Positions 7,064 to 16,984 of a stretch of 51,162 nt of DNA are shown piece by piece. The stretch is from positions 1 through 51,162 of the forward strand of contig NZ_JACJKU010000001.1 in NCBI RefSeq assembly GCF_016901675.1, in the 5' to 3' direction. The position numbers were made by a program, and so were the translations under genes. The notes under the pieces were generated by a model. It was not told the origin of the DNA and did not search any database. It saw only the letters and a program-made list of their open reading frames with translations. Source of the stretch: Limosilactobacillus coleohominis (lineage in GTDB: Bacteria; Bacillota; Bacilli; Lactobacillales; Lactobacillaceae). Each line of letters opens with the position of its first letter. The first letter of the stretch is position 1.

Positions 7064-8833
7064 ATGAAAAGAACTAATTATGCAGGTCGAACCAGTGAGA
7101 GTCAAATTGGCGAAGAAGTTGTATTAAAAGGCTGGGTAGCTAAGCGACGGAATTTAGGCGGATTGATTTTTATCGATTTGCGTGACCGTGAAGGAATTGT
7201 TCAGTTAGTATTTGACGAAAAACAAGATCCTGAAGCATTTGAGGTTGCTAATGAATGTCGAAGTGAATACATTATTGAAGCGCGTGGTTTAGTTCGCCAA
7301 CGTTCAGAAATTAACCCAGATATTCCAACTGGAAAAATCGAAGTAGCTGTTCAGGAAGCACATATTTTAGCTAAGTCCCAAACTCCGCCTTTTGAAGTTA
7401 AGGATGACGTGGACGCTAGTGAAGATTTACGTCTTCAATATCGTTATATTGATTTACGACGTCCAGAAATGATGAAGAACATGAAGTTGCGGAGCAAAGT
7501 TGCTTCAATTATCCATAATTATTATGATAATCATGATTTTATGGATGTTGAAACACCAGACTTAACACGGTCAACTCCAGAAGGAGCACGTGACTTCTTA
7601 GTACCATCACGTTTATACCCAGGTCATTTTTATGCACTTCCTCAATCTCCACAGTTGTTTAAACAATTATTGATGGCTGCAGGGGTCGATCGTTATTACC
7701 AAATGGCACGTTGTTTCCGGGATGAAGACCTTCGTGGTGATCGTCAACCTGAATTTACGCAGGTTGATACTGAAATGAGCTTTGCGACTGCTCAAGACAT
7801 TCAGAATATGACAGAAGGCTTAATTAAACGAGTTATGAAAGAAGCTCTGGGAGTTGATGTTAAAACACCATTCCCACGGATGGAGTGGCAAGAAGCCATG
7901 GATAAGTATGGTTCTGATAAACCAGATACTCGTTTTGGCATGCTGATTAATGATTTATCCGACATTGTCAAGGATAGCAGTTTTAAGGTGTTCTCTGGAA
8001 CAGTTGCTGATGGTAACTATGTGCGGGCTATTTGTGTACCAAATGGGGCAGATCATTATTCACGCAAGGATATTTCTAAAAAAGAAGAATATATTAAACG
8101 TTATGGTGCTAAGGGGTTAGCATGGGTTAAAGTTACAGCGGATGGCTATAGTGGACCAATCGCTAAATTTATTAATGATCTAGCCGAACCAATTAATGAA
8201 CGTTTAGGTGCTCATGAAGGTGACTTAATTCTATTTGTTGCAGATAGCTTCCATGTGGTTGCTGATTCATTAGGATACCTCAGAGAAAAAATTGCCCAAG
8301 AAATGGATATGATTAAGCCAAATCAATGGAATTACCTCTGGGTTGTAAACTGGCCAATGTTTGAATATGATGAAGGCTTTGGTAAGTGGATTGCAGCTCA
8401 CCACCCATTTACCATGTTAAATGAGGAAGACTTGCATTACCTAGAAGATGGCGAAGACCCTCATAAGGCACACGCCCAAAGTTATGACATCATCTTGAAC
8501 GGTAATGAAATTGGTGGTGGTTCCATTAGAATTCATGATCCAAAAGTGCAAGAAAAAGTCTTTAAAGCATTAGGCTACACTAAAGAAGAAGCTCGTGCTC
8601 GTTTCAGCTTCTTGATTAAGGGATTGGAAAACGGGATGCCTCCTGAAGGTGGACTAGCATTTGGCTTTGATCGTTGGGTAATGTTATTAGCAGGAGCAGA
8701 TAACATTCGTGATGTCATTCCATTCCCTAAGAATTCTAAAGGGGTTGAACCTATGACGGCAGCACCAGGAACTGTTGATCAGGAACAATTGGATGAACTT
8801 CATGTTGACGTTCAAAAAGAAAATAAGGATTAA
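7064..8833 (+). CDS. aspS: Aspartyl-tRNA synthetase
   Basis: This 589-residue class II synthetase charges tRNA-Asp. It has an N-terminal OB-fold anticodon-binding domain (about residues 1-110), the catalytic core with motif 2 [21 protein letters not shown], an inserted GAD domain in the middle (about 285-420), and motif 3 [14 protein letters not shown] near the C-terminus. The long bacterial form with the GAD insertion is what is expected here. It is co-transcribed with hisS under the T-box leader. Whether the tRNA is discriminated (Asp only) depends on the rest of the genome (gatCAB), which is not in this window. Confidence 0.97.
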   Translation: MKRTNYAGRTSESQIGEEVVLKGWVAKRRNLGGLIFIDLRDREGIVQLVFDEKQDPEAFEVANECRSEYIIEARGLVRQRSEINPDIPTGKIEVAVQEAHILAKSQTPPFEVKDDVDASEDLRLQYRYIDLRRPEMMKNMKLRSKVASIIHNYYDNHDFMDVETPDLTRSTPEGARDFLVPSRLYPGHFYALPQSPQLFKQLLMAAGVDRYYQMARCFRDEDLRGDRQPEFTQVDTEMSFATAQDIQNMTEGLIKRVMKEALGVDVKTPFPRMEWQEAMDKYGSDKPDTRFGMLINDLSDIVKDSSFKVFSGTVADGNYVRAICVPNGADHYSRKDISKKEEYIKRYGAKGLAWVKVTADGYSGPIAKFINDLAEPINERLGAHEGDLILFVADSFHVVADSLGYLREKIAQEMDMIKPNQWNYLWVVNWPMFEYDEGFGKWIAAHHPFTMLNEEDLHYLEDGEDPHKAHAQSYDIILNGNEIGGGSIRIHDPKVQEKVFKALGYTKEEARARFSFLIKGLENGMPPEGGLAFGFDRWVMLLAGADNIRDVIPFPKNSKGVEPMTAAPGTVDQEQLDELHVDVQKENKD

Positions 8834-8861
8834 AATAATTCAAAAAAACGCAAATTTTTTA

Positions 8862-8890
8862 TTGACGCCGATTAAACGGTTGTCTATAAT
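8862..8890 (+). promoter_or_regulatory. Sigma-A promoter of rpsU
   Basis: TTGACG (8862-8867) and a perfect TATAAT (8885-8890) are 17 bases apart. The transcript would have a leader of about 70 bases before the very strong GGAGGGAGGGG ribosome binding site of rpsU. Confidence 0.9.
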
Positions 8891-8968
8891 AAACTGCGTA
8901 GTGTAAAGACAAGTTTAATTAAGTCGAAACACAGTACGATTTTAAGCTCGGAGGGAGGGGAATTTAAA

Positions 8969-9154
8969 ATGTCAAAGACAATCGTTCGTAAGAATGAATC
9001 TTTAGATGATGCTCTTCGGCGCTTTAAGCGTACGGTTTCACGGAACGGAACTCTTCAAGAATACCGTAAGCGTGAGTTCTATGAAAAGCCAAGCGTAAAA
9101 CGTAAGTTAAAATCTGAAGCGGCACGTAAGCGTAAAAACAAGCGTCGTCACTAA
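8969..9154 (+). CDS. rpsU: 30S ribosomal protein bS21
   Basis: This 61-residue highly basic protein of the small ribosomal subunit acts in initiation on the 30S platform. It begins [20 protein letters not shown], matching bS21, and has the family's Lys/Arg-rich tail [14 protein letters not shown]. It has its own strong promoter and a terminator just downstream. The rpsU-yqeY pairing is conserved in Firmicutes. In many bacteria rpsU precedes dnaG-rpoD; here it lies about 8 kb away from them. Confidence 0.97.
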   Translation: MSKTIVRKNESLDDALRRFKRTVSRNGTLQEYRKREFYEKPSVKRKLKSEAARKRKNKRRH

Positions 9155-9164
9155 AATATTTAAA

Positions 9165-9191
9165 GCTCCCGTTTCCTGACGGGAGTTTTTT
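9165..9191 (+). terminator. Terminator between rpsU and yqeY
   Basis: CTCCCGT (9166-9172) and ACGGGAG (9179-9185) form a hairpin followed by six T. yqeY begins 18 bases after the T run and shows no separate promoter, so partial read-through probably feeds it. Confidence 0.85.
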
Positions 9192-9209
9192 GTTAAAGGA
9201 GATTATAAA

Positions 9210-9659
9210 ATGAGTTTATTAGATACATTAAAAAAAGACATGATTTCAGCAATGAAGGCCAAGGATAAAGATACATTGAGTGTAGTCCGGATGTTAAAGG
9301 CTTCCGTTCAAAATGAACAAATTAAGGTAGGACATGACTTAACACCAGATGAAGAAAATGCATTAATGGCAAAGGAATACAAGCAACGAAAGGATTCATT
9401 AGCAGAATTTGAAAAAGGTGGTCGTCAAGACTTAGTTGATGCCACTCAAAAAGAAATGGCAGTAGTTGCTAAGTATATGCCAAAACAAATGACCGCTGAT
9501 GAAGTTCAGAAAGTTGTCGAGGAAACCATTAATGAAGTTAACGCCGAAAGTATGAAGGATTTCGGTAAGGTGATGGGTGCAATTATGCCAAAGGTTAAGG
9601 GTAAGGCTGATGGCAAGGTTGTTAATGAAACAGTGAAAAAGGTTTTACAAAGCAAGTAG
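9210..9659 (+). CDS. yqeY: GatB/YqeY domain-containing protein
   Basis: This 149-residue cytoplasmic protein consists of the helical YqeY domain also found at the tail of the GatB amidotransferase subunit, where it contacts tRNA. Typical blocks are MISAMKAKDKDTLSVVRMLK near the start and AVVAKYMPKQMTADEVQ in the middle. The ribosome binding site AAAGGAG is well spaced. It follows rpsU as in other Firmicutes. The stand-alone protein's function is not established; a role in tRNA metabolism is only suggested by the domain. Confidence 0.93.
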   Translation: MSLLDTLKKDMISAMKAKDKDTLSVVRMLKASVQNEQIKVGHDLTPDEENALMAKEYKQRKDSLAEFEKGGRQDLVDATQKEMAVVAKYMPKQMTADEVQKVVEETINEVNAESMKDFGKVMGAIMPKVKGKADGKVVNETVKKVLQSK

Positions 9660-9737
9660 TGAAGACCTAATTGCTTGAATGATTAGTGCTGACAAAATGC
9701 CAAGTTCAGTAGAATATACAACTTTTAAAACACAGGG

Positions 9738-9775
9738 AAACCGCTAGCATCTTGATTTCATTGTTAGCGGTTTTT
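9738..9775 (+). terminator. Terminator after yqeY
   Basis: AAACCGCTA (9738-9746) and TAGCGG plus the T run (9765-9775) form a stem with a large loop. The 235 bases from yqeY to phoH hold this terminator, no gene, and the phoH promoter. Confidence 0.8.
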
Positions 9776-9857
9776 CATATTGATGGAATGTGTGAAACGA
9801 TTCGAAGTTCTTGATTATGGATAGCTGTAAACTAGGTAAAATTACCGTAATAACGTA

Positions 9858-9866
9858 TGCTATAAT
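9858..9866 (+). promoter_or_regulatory. Extended -10 promoter of the phoH operon
   Basis: TGCTATAAT is a perfect -10 with a TGn extension; no good -35 is present. A transcript starting near 9873 would exclude the in-frame ATG codons at 9811 and 9817, supporting the phoH start chosen below. Confidence 0.7.
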
Positions 9867-9894
9867 GAGTAAAAAAAGTAAAGGAGAAATGTTT

Positions 9895-10875
9895 TTGGCA
9901 GCTGATGCAAAAGAAATTACCATGAGTTTTGAAATTGATAATCCGCAAGTAGAGGTTGGATTATTAGGAACTCAGGATAAATATGTTGCCCTCATTGAAG
10001 AAGGGATGAATGTTCAAGTTAATCCTTTTGGAACAGAGTTAAAAATCACTGGTGAACAAGAGGATGTCCATTTGACCATGGATGTTTTGCAGAGTTTAGT
10101 AGATCTGTTAACGCAAGGCATTATGATCAGTAGCACTGATATTGTGAGTGCGATGAAAATGTCTCATCGGGGAACATTAAAGTATTTTGCTGATCTTTAT
10201 AATGAAAAGATTATCAATGACCGGAAGGGGCGGCCAATTCGGGTTAAGAATTTTGGACAGCGTCAGTATGTTCATGCGATGAAAGATAATGATATTACTT
10301 TTGGCATTGGCCCGGCCGGAACTGGGAAGACGTATCTGGCTGTGGCGATGGCGATTGCGGCACTAAAGCGTGGAGAAGTGGAACGGATCGTTTTAACTCG
10401 TCCAGCCGTGGAAGCTGGGGAGAGTTTAGGTTTTCTACCTGGTGACCTTAAGGAAAAGGTTGATCCATATCTGCGTCCCATTTATGATGCCTTGAATGGC
10501 ATTTTTGGTGCTGATCATACTGAAAGACTAATGGAACGTGATGTTATTGAAATTGCCCCCTTGGCATATATGCGTGGTCGAACATTAGACAATGCATTCG
10601 TTATTTTGGATGAGGCCCAGAATACGACTAATGCTCAAATGAAAATGTTTCTAACTCGTCTAGGATTTGGCTCTAAGATGGTAGTTAACGGAGATGTTTC
10701 ACAGATTGATTTACCGCATGGTTCCCGAAGTGGTTTAATTAGTGCCCAAAAAATATTGGCTAATGTTCCATCAATCGAATTTGTTCATTTTAGTGCAGAA
10801 GACGTTGTTCGTCATCCGGTTGTGGCCAAGATTATTACTGCTTATGAGGAAAATGCTAATCAGGAGAAAGCATAA
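9895..10875 (+). CDS. phoH: PhoH-like P-loop ATPase
   Basis: This 326-residue cytoplasmic ATPase of the PhoH/YbeZ family is thought to act with YbeY in RNA metabolism. Walker A is GPAGTGKT and Walker B is FVILDEAQNTT, typical of the PhoH helicase-like core. The N-terminal part contains a small KH-like region. I chose TTG 9895, eight bases after AAGGAG (9881-9886). ATG 9889 is only two bases from that site, and ATG 9811 lies upstream of the promoter. Its stop codon overlaps the ybeY start (TAATG), so phoH-ybeY are translationally coupled, as in most bacteria. Confidence 0.93.
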   Translation: MAADAKEITMSFEIDNPQVEVGLLGTQDKYVALIEEGMNVQVNPFGTELKITGEQEDVHLTMDVLQSLVDLLTQGIMISSTDIVSAMKMSHRGTLKYFADLYNEKIINDRKGRPIRVKNFGQRQYVHAMKDNDITFGIGPAGTGKTYLAVAMAIAALKRGEVERIVLTRPAVEAGESLGFLPGDLKEKVDPYLRPIYDALNGIFGADHTERLMERDVIEIAPLAYMRGRTLDNAFVILDEAQNTTNAQMKMFLTRLGFGSKMVVNGDVSQIDLPHGSRSGLISAQKILANVPSIEFVHFSAEDVVRHPVVAKIITAYEENANQEKA

Positions 10876-11348
10876 TGGATTTAGAATTTTATGATCATAC
10901 CCAAGGTGAGTTGACAAGCCATCAACGTCAACTAGCTGAAAAATTGTTGGCTTTTGCAGCGGAACAGTTACAACTCAAAGATAATGATGAAATGTCGTTA
11001 ACGTTTGTTAAAAATCCTGAAATTAAAGAAATTAATGCTAAATACCGGGGAGTAGACCGTGCGACAGATGTGATTTCATTTGCAATTAACGATGACGATG
11101 AAAAGATTGTAATGGATGATGAAATGGCGGCAATGATTCCCAAAGATTTAGGAGATTTATTTATTTCGATCGATAAGGTGAAAGAACAGGCGTTATTTCT
11201 GGGACATTCTGAAGATCGTGAACTAGGCTTTCTGGTTGTCCATGGTTTCTTACATTTAAATGGTTATGATCATGAGGAGCCTGCAGACGAAGAAAAGATG
11301 TTTAGCTTACAGGAGAAAATTTTAGATGCGTATGGACTCAAAAGATAA
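10875..11348 (+). CDS. ybeY: Endoribonuclease YbeY (rRNA maturation / ribosome quality control)
   Basis: This 157-residue zinc-dependent endoribonuclease is involved in 16S rRNA 3'-end maturation and ribosome quality control. The zinc signature HGFLHLNGYDH supplies H123, H127 and H133. RGVDRATDVISFA near residue 58 is the other conserved block. The start overlaps the phoH stop by one base, and the end overlaps dgkA. Length and motifs match the family. Confidence 0.96.
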   Translation: MDLEFYDHTQGELTSHQRQLAEKLLAFAAEQLQLKDNDEMSLTFVKNPEIKEINAKYRGVDRATDVISFAINDDDEKIVMDDEMAAMIPKDLGDLFISIDKVKEQALFLGHSEDRELGFLVVHGFLHLNGYDHEEPADEEKMFSLQEKILDAYGLKR

Positions 11349-11730
11349 ACACCAAGTAACTAAAAACCACCGCTTAATACAGGCAATGAGTCATGCTAGT
11401 CAAGGTATTTGGATGGTGATTTCAAAAGAACGGAACATGCGCTACCATTTGGCCGCTAGTGTGATTGTCATTATTTGCGGACTATTGTTGAGGGTAGCAG
11501 CTTGGGAATGGTTATGGTTATTTTTGGCAATCTTTACGGTTTTTTCTGCTGAATTTATGAATACGGTGGCCGAATCATTTTGTGACTTGGTTGTTGGTCA
11601 CCAATTTGATTTTAATGTCAAAAAAATTAAGGATGTCTCAGCTGGTGGTGTTTTAATTGCTGCACTCTTTGCGGTAATTGTTGGTCTAATTATTTTTATA
11701 CCCCGGTTGATGGCAGTATTTGGAGGATAA
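11326..11730 (+). CDS. dgkA: Undecaprenol / diacylglycerol kinase (DgkA family)
   Basis: This 134-residue integral membrane lipid kinase, in Gram-positives probably an undecaprenol kinase, recycles the cell-wall carrier lipid. It has three hydrophobic helices. The family signature FSAEFMNTVAE is followed by the Asp/Lys-rich block FNVKKIKDVSAGGVL, which contributes to the active site. It begins inside ybeY, with ATG 11326 or 11332, and ends 3 bases before era. This phoH-ybeY-dgkA-era order is a standard Firmicutes operon. A cytidine deaminase gene that sits between dgkA and era in some relatives is absent. Confidence 0.94.
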   Translation: MRMDSKDKHQVTKNHRLIQAMSHASQGIWMVISKERNMRYHLAASVIVIICGLLLRVAAWEWLWLFLAIFTVFSAEFMNTVAESFCDLVVGHQFDFNVKKIKDVSAGGVLIAALFAVIVGLIIFIPRLMAVFGG

Positions 11731-11733
11731 AGA

Positions 11734-12639
11734 GTGGATAATCAAGAATTTCATTCAGGTTTTGTTGCCTTGATCGGGCGGCCTAACGTTGGTAAATCGA
11801 CATTACTTAACTATATTGTTGGTCAGAAAGTAGCAATTATGTCTAACGTTGCACAAACGACGCGTAACAAAATTCAAGGTATTTATACTACCAAAAATGC
11901 ACAAATTGTTTTTATTGATACACCTGGTGTTCATAAGCCAAAAACTAAGTTAGGCGATTTTATGGAACGGTCAACAATGTCTGCTCTATCAGAAGTGGAT
12001 GCCGTTTTATACGTAGTAGCGGCAGACGAAAAACGTGGCCCAGGTGATGATTTTATTATTAATCATCTGAAAGACATTAATCAGCCAATTTATTTAGTGG
12101 TAAATAAAATTGACACAGTTAATCCAAATGAATTACCAGATATTGTTGCACAATATAAAGATGCTTTGCCATTTAAGGATATTGTCCCAGTTTCTGCATT
12201 ACAAGGTAATAATGTGAATACGTTAATGAATGAACTAGTTCAAGAGTTACCAGTTGGTCCGCAATATTATCCTGATGACCAAATTTCGGACCATCCAGAA
12301 AGATTTGTAATCGCTGAAATGATTAGGGAAAAGGTCTTTCAATTAACGCGTGAAGAGGTTCCGCATTCGGTCGCAATTGATGTCACTTCAATTAAGCGGG
12401 AAGATAATGATACTGTGCATATTAGTGCCAATATTATTGTTGAGCGACCGGGACAAAAGGGAATTATTATTGGCAAAAAGGGCCAAATGTTGAAAAAAAT
12501 TGGTCAGCTAGCGCGTCAAGATATTGAACACTTGTTAGGTGATCACGTTTACCTTCAATTGTGGGTAAAGGTGGTTCCAGGTTGGCGTGATAAGTCTGCA
12601 ATGCTGAAAGACTACGGTTATCGTAAAACAGATTATTAA
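11734..12639 (+). CDS. era: GTPase Era
   Basis: This 301-residue GTPase binds the 3' end of 16S rRNA and checkpoints 30S assembly. G1 is GRPNVGKST at residues 15-23, G3 is DTPGVH, G4 is NKID, and a C-terminal KH domain holds the GxxG loop in [14 protein letters not shown]. The start is GTG 11734 after GGAGGATAAAG. It is the last gene of the phoH operon; the structured element 12648-12818 follows instead of an ordinary terminator. Confidence 0.97.
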   Translation: MDNQEFHSGFVALIGRPNVGKSTLLNYIVGQKVAIMSNVAQTTRNKIQGIYTTKNAQIVFIDTPGVHKPKTKLGDFMERSTMSALSEVDAVLYVVAADEKRGPGDDFIINHLKDINQPIYLVVNKIDTVNPNELPDIVAQYKDALPFKDIVPVSALQGNNVNTLMNELVQELPVGPQYYPDDQISDHPERFVIAEMIREKVFQLTREEVPHSVAIDVTSIKREDNDTVHISANIIVERPGQKGIIIGKKGQMLKKIGQLARQDIEHLLGDHVYLQLWVKVVPGWRDKSAMLKDYGYRKTDY

Positions 12640-12647
12640 TTTGCAAT

Positions 12648-12818
12648 GGAGCTGTGACATAATTAAGGCTTAAATTATTAAATACGAATAACGTAGTACA
12701 ACAATGGGACCTAGCACTCGGTAAACCGATCGCTGGGCCCCTATTGTTGCTTTCTACAGGCTAACTACGTGTCGACGGGGTGTGAAAACGAAGTCGCAAA
12801 CCACTTCTGTCACGCCCC
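12648..12818. other. Structured intergenic element between era and recO
   Basis: These roughly 170 bases are dominated by nested complementary segments. ACGTAGT (12691-12697) pairs with ACTACGT (12764-12770). Inside it, CAACAATGGG (12699-12708) pairs with CCCTATTGTTG, with GGTAAACC at the tip. A second hairpin pairs GGGGTGTGA (12777-12785) with TCACGCCCC (12810-12818), with GAAGT/ACTTC inside. GTGACA (12654-12659) also matches TGTCAC (12808-12813), which allows an alternative closing helix. No ORF or T run is obvious. It could be an untranslated structured RNA, a dispersed repeat or a complex terminator; I cannot decide. Confidence 0.6.
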
Positions 12819-12842
12819 AATTGTTCTTAGCGAGGTGAGTAG

Positions 12843-13625
12843 ATGACAAGAGTTAATGAACTATTTAATGGAGTGGTGATGCAGGTAAGAGATTACCGTG
12901 AGCATGACCAATTGATCAAGTTCCTAACTGATAAACAAGGACCAGCAATGTTTTTAGTACGGGGTGCCCGACGGAAAAACTTTAAGATGGCAAGTGATCT
13001 TTTGCCGTTTACTTATGGCCAATATGTTGGCTGGTTGTCTAAGGACCGCTTGAATTACATCATCAGCGTTCAAGAATCTAACCATTTAACTCACATTGCA
13101 ACCGATATTAATGCTAATGCTTATGCTACTTATCTTTTAGAATTAGTAGATCGCGCATTTGATGACGGAAAAAACATTGGCGGATGGTATGACCAAGTGA
13201 TGGCTGCTCTTCACTTGATTGAAAAGGGACGTGATCCGCAAATTGTAGTAAATGTCATTGAAGTACAACTATTAGGACGATTTGGGATACTACCTGAGTG
13301 GCGGCATTGCGTAATTTGTGGGCGTACAGAAAAGGTCATGGATTATTCTGAAGCTTATGGTGGATTAATTTGTATTAATCATTTTGATCAAGACCCGCAT
13401 CGCTTGCACTTAGACCCCAAAACAGTCAACTACTTACGCTTTTTTGCTACCTTGAATTTAAAAAAGGTTCATGAGATTAAAGTTGATCCACTAGTGAAAA
13501 GGAATTTACGATGGGCATTAGATAAAATTTATGGTGACCAGGTTGGATTGCGGTTAAAAAGTAAAAGATTCATTGACCAAATGGGTACTTGGACCGCTCA
13601 ATTAAAAAATTGGCGTGAAAAATAA
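12843..13625 (+). CDS. recO: DNA repair protein RecO
   Basis: This 260-residue protein works with RecF/RecR to load RecA on gapped DNA. The N-terminal OB-fold starts NGVVMQVRDYREHDQLIKFLT, and a conserved surface block FLVRGARRKNFKM follows near residue 40. A cysteine pair CVICG and a later CINH form the partial zinc site in the C-terminal domain. The start ATG follows GCGAGGTGAG. Position between era and glyQS is conserved in lactobacilli. Confidence 0.95.
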   Translation: MTRVNELFNGVVMQVRDYREHDQLIKFLTDKQGPAMFLVRGARRKNFKMASDLLPFTYGQYVGWLSKDRLNYIISVQESNHLTHIATDINANAYATYLLELVDRAFDDGKNIGGWYDQVMAALHLIEKGRDPQIVVNVIEVQLLGRFGILPEWRHCVICGRTEKVMDYSEAYGGLICINHFDQDPHRLHLDPKTVNYLRFFATLNLKKVHEIKVDPLVKRNLRWALDKIYGDQVGLRLKSKRFIDQMGTWTAQLKNWREK

Positions 13626-13644
13626 TCTTTTTTAGCATATCAAA

Positions 13645-13672
13645 TTGACTTTTTTTAACATGGTTGTATGAT
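13645..13672 (+). promoter_or_regulatory. Promoter of the glyQS T-box leader
   Basis: TTGACT (13645-13650) and TATGAT (13667-13672) are 16 bases apart, directly upstream of the T-box leader. Confidence 0.7.
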
Positions 13673-13679
13673 TATAAAG

Positions 13680-13894
13680 TGTAAATTAAATGAGTTTAAC
13701 GAAGACGGAGAGTTTCCTAAAAGTGATTTTGTCAGCGAGCAAGGAATGGTGTAAGCCTTGTAAATCTATTTAGTGAATGGCACTCTAGCAGTTAAGATGA
13801 ATTAAGCTGTTTCACAGAGATGTGAAAAAGCAGGGTGGAACCGCGATTCATTCGTCCCTGCAGTGGCCTTAGTGCCATTGCAGGGGCTTTTTTT
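13680..13894 (+). promoter_or_regulatory. Glycine T-box riboswitch controlling glyQS
   Basis: The T-box motif is AGGGTGGAACCGCG (13832-13845). Its TGGA is complementary to TCCA, which matches the U discriminator base of tRNA-Gly. The specifier region GAATGGCACT contains the Gly codon GGC (13779-13781) followed by A, as expected. The terminator stem CCCTGCAGTGGC (13856-13867) with GCCATTGCAGGG (13874-13885) ends in a T run at 13888-13894. All parts agree on uncharged tRNA-Gly as the ligand. Confidence 0.95.
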
Positions 13895-13911
13895 CTGAAA
13901 GGAGCACAATT

Positions 13912-14883
13912 ATGACAAAGAAGTTAACAGTGCAAGATATTATCTTTACTCTGGAAAAATACTGGGCAGATCAAGGATGTATGTTAATGCAGGCCTATGA
14001 CAACGAAAAAGGTGCCGGAACAATGAGTCCATACACTTTTTTACGGGCCATTGGTCCTGAACCATGGAACGTCGCATATGTTGAACCATCACGCCGTCCA
14101 GCTGATGGTCGATATGGTGAGAACCCAAACCGGTTATACCAGCACCACCAATTCCAAGTATTAATGAAGCCATCACCAGATAATATTCAAGAACTCTACT
14201 TGGGTAGTTTAAAGCAATTAGGGATTGATCCTCTAGAACATGATATCCGCTTTGTGGAAGACAACTGGGAGAATCCATCAATGGGTTGTGCCGGTGTTGG
14301 TTGGGAAGTATGGCTCGATGGGATGGAAGTCACTCAATTTACATACTTCCAAGTAGTGGGTGAATTAACTATGAATCCGGTCGCTTCAGAAGTTACCTAT
14401 GGTTTGGAACGACTTGCTGAATATATTCAAAATGTTGATTCAGTCTATGATTTGGAATGGGCAGATGGTGTTTTGTACGGTGACATCTTCAAAGAACCTG
14501 AATATGAACATTCTAAATATTCATTTGAAGAAAGTAATCAGGAGATGCTGCTAGAAGCCTTTAATAACTACGAATCAGAGGCTAAACGGTTAATTAAATT
14601 GGGACTAGTTCACCCGGCATATGATTATGTTTTAAAGTGTAGCCATACCTTTAACTTATTAGATGCTCGCGGTGCTGTTTCTGTTACTGAACGGGCCGGT
14701 TACTTACACAGAATTCGTATTATGGCAAAATCTATTGCCAAGGCCTTTGTTGAAGAACGTCGGAAACTTGGCTTCCCATTAATTCATGATGAAAAAGTTC
14801 GTCAACAAACGGTGGATGAATATACTAAGAAGGCTGAAAAAGCTAAGGAACGTGCTGCTAAGCAAGCTGCGAAAAAAGCCTAG
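13912..14883 (+). CDS. glyQ: Glycyl-tRNA synthetase alpha subunit
   Basis: This 323-residue catalytic subunit of the alpha2beta2 glycyl-tRNA synthetase carries the N-terminal block [18 protein letters not shown], the region [19 protein letters not shown] and a Lys/Ala-rich tail. The ATG follows GAAAGGAG. It is regulated by the Gly T-box and followed 25 bases later by glyS. Length is slightly above the usual 290-310 residues because of the basic C-terminal extension. Confidence 0.97.
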   Translation: MTKKLTVQDIIFTLEKYWADQGCMLMQAYDNEKGAGTMSPYTFLRAIGPEPWNVAYVEPSRRPADGRYGENPNRLYQHHQFQVLMKPSPDNIQELYLGSLKQLGIDPLEHDIRFVEDNWENPSMGCAGVGWEVWLDGMEVTQFTYFQVVGELTMNPVASEVTYGLERLAEYIQNVDSVYDLEWADGVLYGDIFKEPEYEHSKYSFEESNQEMLLEAFNNYESEAKRLIKLGLVHPAYDYVLKCSHTFNLLDARGAVSVTERAGYLHRIRIMAKSIAKAFVEERRKLGFPLIHDEKVRQQTVDEYTKKAEKAKERAAKQAAKKA

Positions 14884-14908
14884 AAGGCACAAAAGGGGGA
14901 AAAGTAAC

Positions 14909-16981
14909 ATGGCTAATTCATACTTACTTGAAGTTGGGGTCGAAGAAATGCCCGCTCATGTTGTAACGCCAAGCATTAAGCAATTACACGAGCGTGTGGC
15001 AAAATATCTTAAGGAACAACGCATTACCTTTGATAGTATTCGAGAATATGCTACTCCACGGCGGATGGCATTATTAATTGAAGGATTGAGTGATAAACAA
15101 CCTGATATTGATGAGTCAGTAAAGGGACCAGCTAAGAAAATTGCCCAAGATCAAGATGGTAATTGGACTAAGGCAGCAATTGGTTTCACACGAGGCCAAG
15201 GAGCTACTGTTGATGATATTGAATTTAAGGATGTTAAAGGCACTGAATATGTTTTTGTTGAAAAGCATATTGCTGGAAAGAGCGTTGCTGAAGTATTACA
15301 AGGGTTACCAAAAGTTATTACGTCCATGAACTTCCCAACCCTTATGAAGTGGGGATATAATAACCTGCAATTTATTCGACCAATTAGGTGGTTAGTATCA
15401 TTGCTAAATGATGAAGTAGTGCCATTTAGCATTTTAGATGTCCATGCAGGTCGCCAGACTCAAGGTCATCGCTTCCTAGGGCACCCTGTTGAAATTGCTT
15501 CTGCTGAATCTTATGAACAAACCCTTCATGATGATTTTGTTATTGCTGATCAGGCGCAACGGAAGCAATTAATTAAAGAACAAATTAACAAGATTATCAA
15601 CGAACATGATTGGCAAATCGACTGGGATGCCGATTTGTTAGAAGAAGTTAATAACTTAGTTGAATGGCCAACAGCTTTTGCAGGTTCATTTGACAAGAAA
15701 TATTTAGCATTGCCAGATGCTGTTTTAATTACTTCTATGAAGGATAATCAACGATTCTTCTGTGTTCGTGATCATGATGGGAAACTTCTTCCACACTTTA
15801 TTTCAGTTCGGAACGGAAATACTAAATTCATCGAAAATGTCATTAAAGGTAATGAACGGGTACTGGTGCCTCGTTTGGAAGATGCTCAATTCTTCTATGA
15901 AGAGGACCAAAAACTTTCGATTGATCAATATGTTGAACGATTAAAGAAAGTTAGTTTCCATGATAAGATCAGTTCAATGTATGACAAGATGGCCCGCACT
16001 GCTGTAATTGCTCAAATTTTGGGCAAGAAATTAAATCTAAATGACGAGGAGCTAGCTGACCTAGATCGTGCAGCACACATTTATAAATTTGACTTAACTA
16101 CTCAAATGGTAGGAGAATTCGCTGAACTTCAAGGGATCATGGGCGAAATTTATGCCAAACTGTTTGGTGAAAAGGCGAGTGTTGCAGCTGCTATTCGGGA
16201 ACACTACATGCCGATTTCAGCAGAAGGAGATCTTCCAAGCACAAAGATTGGGACAGTTTTGGCAATTGCCGATAAACTTGACAGTATTATTAGTTTCTTT
16301 GCAACTGGTATGATTCCTTCAGGATCTAACGACCCATATGCACTACGGCGTCAGGCTTACGGTATTGTAAGAATGATGGCAGAGCAGGGATGGCATTTGC
16401 CACTACTAGACATGCAGTCAGAATTTGCGGATGCAATTCAAAAAGCTGGAATCGAAACTAAATTTGATTATCAAAAGAATGCTGGTCAAGTACGTGAATT
16501 CTTTATGGATCGTCTTAAACAATTCTTTAATGCAGAAAAAATGCGTCATGACATTGTTGATGCAGTTACCGATACGAATCAATATGATATCGTAAATATT
16601 TTGGCAGCTGCAAAATCCATTAATGAACAAAAAGATGATGACGGCTTTAAGGATGATATTGAGGCACTGACACGGGTACTTAGAATTGCTAAGAAAGGTC
16701 AGGGTCAAGATTCAAACATTAATTCACAATTATTCCAAAACCCTTCCGAAGAAAAGCTCTTCAATGCGGTAAATAATGTTGCAGATGATTTCTCTCAAGA
16801 AGATATGGATAAAGATCTTCGTAGTCTACGGTCATTGTCTTCAGTCATTACTGAATATTTTGATGAAAATATGATTATGGACAAGGATGAACAAATCAAG
16901 AATAATCGATTAGCTCAGTTGCAAGAAATCGCAAATATGACTAAGGAATTGGGTAATTTAGATTTATTAATTGTTAAATAA
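14909..16981 (+). CDS. glyS: Glycyl-tRNA synthetase beta subunit
   Basis: This 690-residue beta subunit supplies tRNA recognition. It begins MANSYLLEVGVEEMPAHVV, the conserved family start, and contains FPTLMKWGYNNLQFIRPIRW and an HD-like block including SNDPYALRRQAYGI. The real start is ATG 14909, eight bases or so after GGGGGAAAAG. The frame is open further upstream into glyQ, but that part overlaps glyQ and has no homology-like sequence. It is the last gene of the glyQS transcript. Confidence 0.97.
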   Translation: MANSYLLEVGVEEMPAHVVTPSIKQLHERVAKYLKEQRITFDSIREYATPRRMALLIEGLSDKQPDIDESVKGPAKKIAQDQDGNWTKAAIGFTRGQGATVDDIEFKDVKGTEYVFVEKHIAGKSVAEVLQGLPKVITSMNFPTLMKWGYNNLQFIRPIRWLVSLLNDEVVPFSILDVHAGRQTQGHRFLGHPVEIASAESYEQTLHDDFVIADQAQRKQLIKEQINKIINEHDWQIDWDADLLEEVNNLVEWPTAFAGSFDKKYLALPDAVLITSMKDNQRFFCVRDHDGKLLPHFISVRNGNTKFIENVIKGNERVLVPRLEDAQFFYEEDQKLSIDQYVERLKKVSFHDKISSMYDKMARTAVIAQILGKKLNLNDEELADLDRAAHIYKFDLTTQMVGEFAELQGIMGEIYAKLFGEKASVAAAIREHYMPISAEGDLPSTKIGTVLAIADKLDSIISFFATGMIPSGSNDPYALRRQAYGIVRMMAEQGWHLPLLDMQSEFADAIQKAGIETKFDYQKNAGQVREFFMDRLKQFFNAEKMRHDIVDAVTDTNQYDIVNILAAAKSINEQKDDDGFKDDIEALTRVLRIAKKGQGQDSNINSQLFQNPSEEKLFNAVNNVADDFSQEDMDKDLRSLRSLSSVITEYFDENMIMDKDEQIKNNRLAQLQEIANMTKELGNLDLLIVK

Positions 16982-16984
16982 CTA

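Noticed and set aside
13946-14281. 111-codon open frame on the minus strand inside glyQ
   Set aside because: It is antisense to a highly conserved gene, has no ribosome binding site or recognisable protein, and is explained by glyQ codon bias.
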